DNA of 64,000 nucleotides from Leptospiraceae bacterium (lineage in GTDB: Bacteria; Spirochaetota; Leptospiria; Leptospirales; Leptospiraceae). The translations under genes were made by a program, and so were the position numbers. Under the pieces are notes generated by a model that was given only the letters and a program-made list of their open reading frames with translations, made no database searches and had not been told where the DNA came from. Where the stretch lies: the NCBI GenBank assembly GCA_027485405.1, contig JAIXRB010000024.1, forward strand, positions 32,312 through 96,311. The letters run 5' to 3'. How positions within the stretch are numbered: the first letter of the stretch is position 1; the number at the start of each line of letters is the position of its first letter. Shown here one piece after another: positions 63,584 to 64,000 of the stretch.

Positions 63584-64000
63584 TTATAATTTGTTTCTAT
63601 TTTTTATCGGTAATTCTTCGGATAGAAAAGTGGATTCCAAAAACCCAAATTGAGTCCAAGGAATAAAATGCCCGGATTTCTCCATTGTTATAAGTTTGGT
63701 GGGAGATTTTGGATGCATTGAAATAAATGAAGTACTATGTTGGTAAGGAACTAAAAAGTCCTCGGTTCCATGAATGAGTATTATTGGAACAGTAAAACTG
63801 GTAAACTGTTTCTCCATATCCAGCAAGTCTGATTTTAAAGTTATCATTTCTCGATTGCTTTGGTTCCAAGATTCTGGTAATACAAGTTGAAAGAAAGTGA
63901 ATTCTGCTAGTCGATTGTACCAACTTGGTTCTTCCCATTTTGAAACACTTGGAGAGGCTAGAAGATATACTCTACCTAATTTTCCTTCCCAATACTTTAT
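63584..64000 (-). CDS. Alpha/beta hydrolase, C-terminal part
   Basis: The frame runs past the right edge of the window (at least 138 codons), so the N-terminus and nucleophile Ser are not visible. It shows VPIILIHGTEDFLVPYQHS, with the catalytic Asp of the triad, and MEKSGHFIPW, with the His. This is the C-terminal part of an alpha/beta hydrolase such as an esterase or lipase-like enzyme. It converges on the DedA/ATP-grasp gene, with the stop codons adjacent. The substrate is unknown. Confidence 0.75.
   Translation of the reverse strand: MKYWEGKLGRVYLLASPSVSKWEEPSWYNRLAEFTFFQLVLPESWNQSNREMITLKSDLLDMEKQFTSFTVPIILIHGTEDFLVPYQHSTSFISMHPKSPTKLITMEKSGHFIPWTQFGFLESTFLSEELPIKNRNKL

Overview
The window looks like chromosomal DNA from a spirochaete of the family Leptospiraceae, most like Leptospira. 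This is inference, because no rRNA or other marker gene is present. It rests on roughly 40% GC, frequent TTG and GTG starts next to ATG, many ATGA/TTGA stop-start overlaps, loosely conserved lipoboxes, a TRL-type lipoprotein, a beta-sandwich/BNR-type lipoprotein, GAF-SpoIIE and GAF-sigma54 regulators, and a cytochrome c maturation (ccm) cluster. No tRNA, rRNA, transposase, prophage or CRISPR array was found; this is mostly ordinary chromosome with small accessory patches.

Layout. 1-4839: end of a nitrilase-type hydrolase, a redoxin, an outer-membrane porin-like barrel, a DUF455 ferritin-like protein with a small c-type cytochrome-like partner, an alkyltransferase-like DNA repair protein and thiD. 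4840-13340: signalling block with a double-GAF sigma54 activator facing a GAF-SpoIIE phosphatase, then tilS, a protein with two cyclic-nucleotide-binding domains, ssb and a coiled-coil cyclase-like protein. 13444-19446: metabolism (ilvC, thiolase, sthA) and two exported proteins. 19455-24583: DUF2237, M23 peptidase, GST-like protein, cutA, an ATP-grasp protein and a DegT-family protein lacking the PLP lysine. 24712-35595: a tightly packed eight-gene plus-strand unit (avtA, a 766-aa membrane protein, DUF2225, an 869-aa exported repeat protein, CNNM/CorC, coaC, coaB, bioF). 35619-42044: minus-strand unit with ccmH, ccmF and ccmE (a CxxxY-type CcmE), a YdcF-like protein, an exported zinc-peptidase-like protein and an acyltransferase. 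42134-45896: dps, an L,D-transpeptidase, DUF1499, an AHSA1-like protein and a lipoprotein. 46174-49725: a variable-looking patch with a probable frameshift, a repeat-bearing lipoprotein and a nonsense-broken YvaD-like gene. 49722-54064: DUF4143 ATPase, acyltransferase, a RecA-like/MGRT pair, AlkB and a steroid-reductase-like membrane protein. 54341-59038: a TRL lipoprotein, then a lipoprotein hydrolase, a DUF4105 membrane protein and a flavoenzyme with a zinc-ribbon insertion. 59059-64000: ankyrin lipoprotein, lgt, an SDR, a DedA/ATP-grasp fusion and the end of an alpha/beta hydrolase.

Themes. Envelope biology dominates: lipoproteins and the enzyme that lipidates them (lgt), acyltransferases, peptidoglycan enzymes (M23, L,D-transpeptidase) and cytochrome c maturation. 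The best candidates for undescribed biology are the DedA/ATP-grasp fusion, the ATP-grasp plus lysine-less DegT pair, the hydrolase/DUF4105/zinc-ribbon flavoenzyme cluster, the RecA-like protein lacking a P-loop paired with a small MGRT protein, and the uncharacterised proteins inside the avtA-bioF unit. All functional links between neighbours are inferred from gene order.
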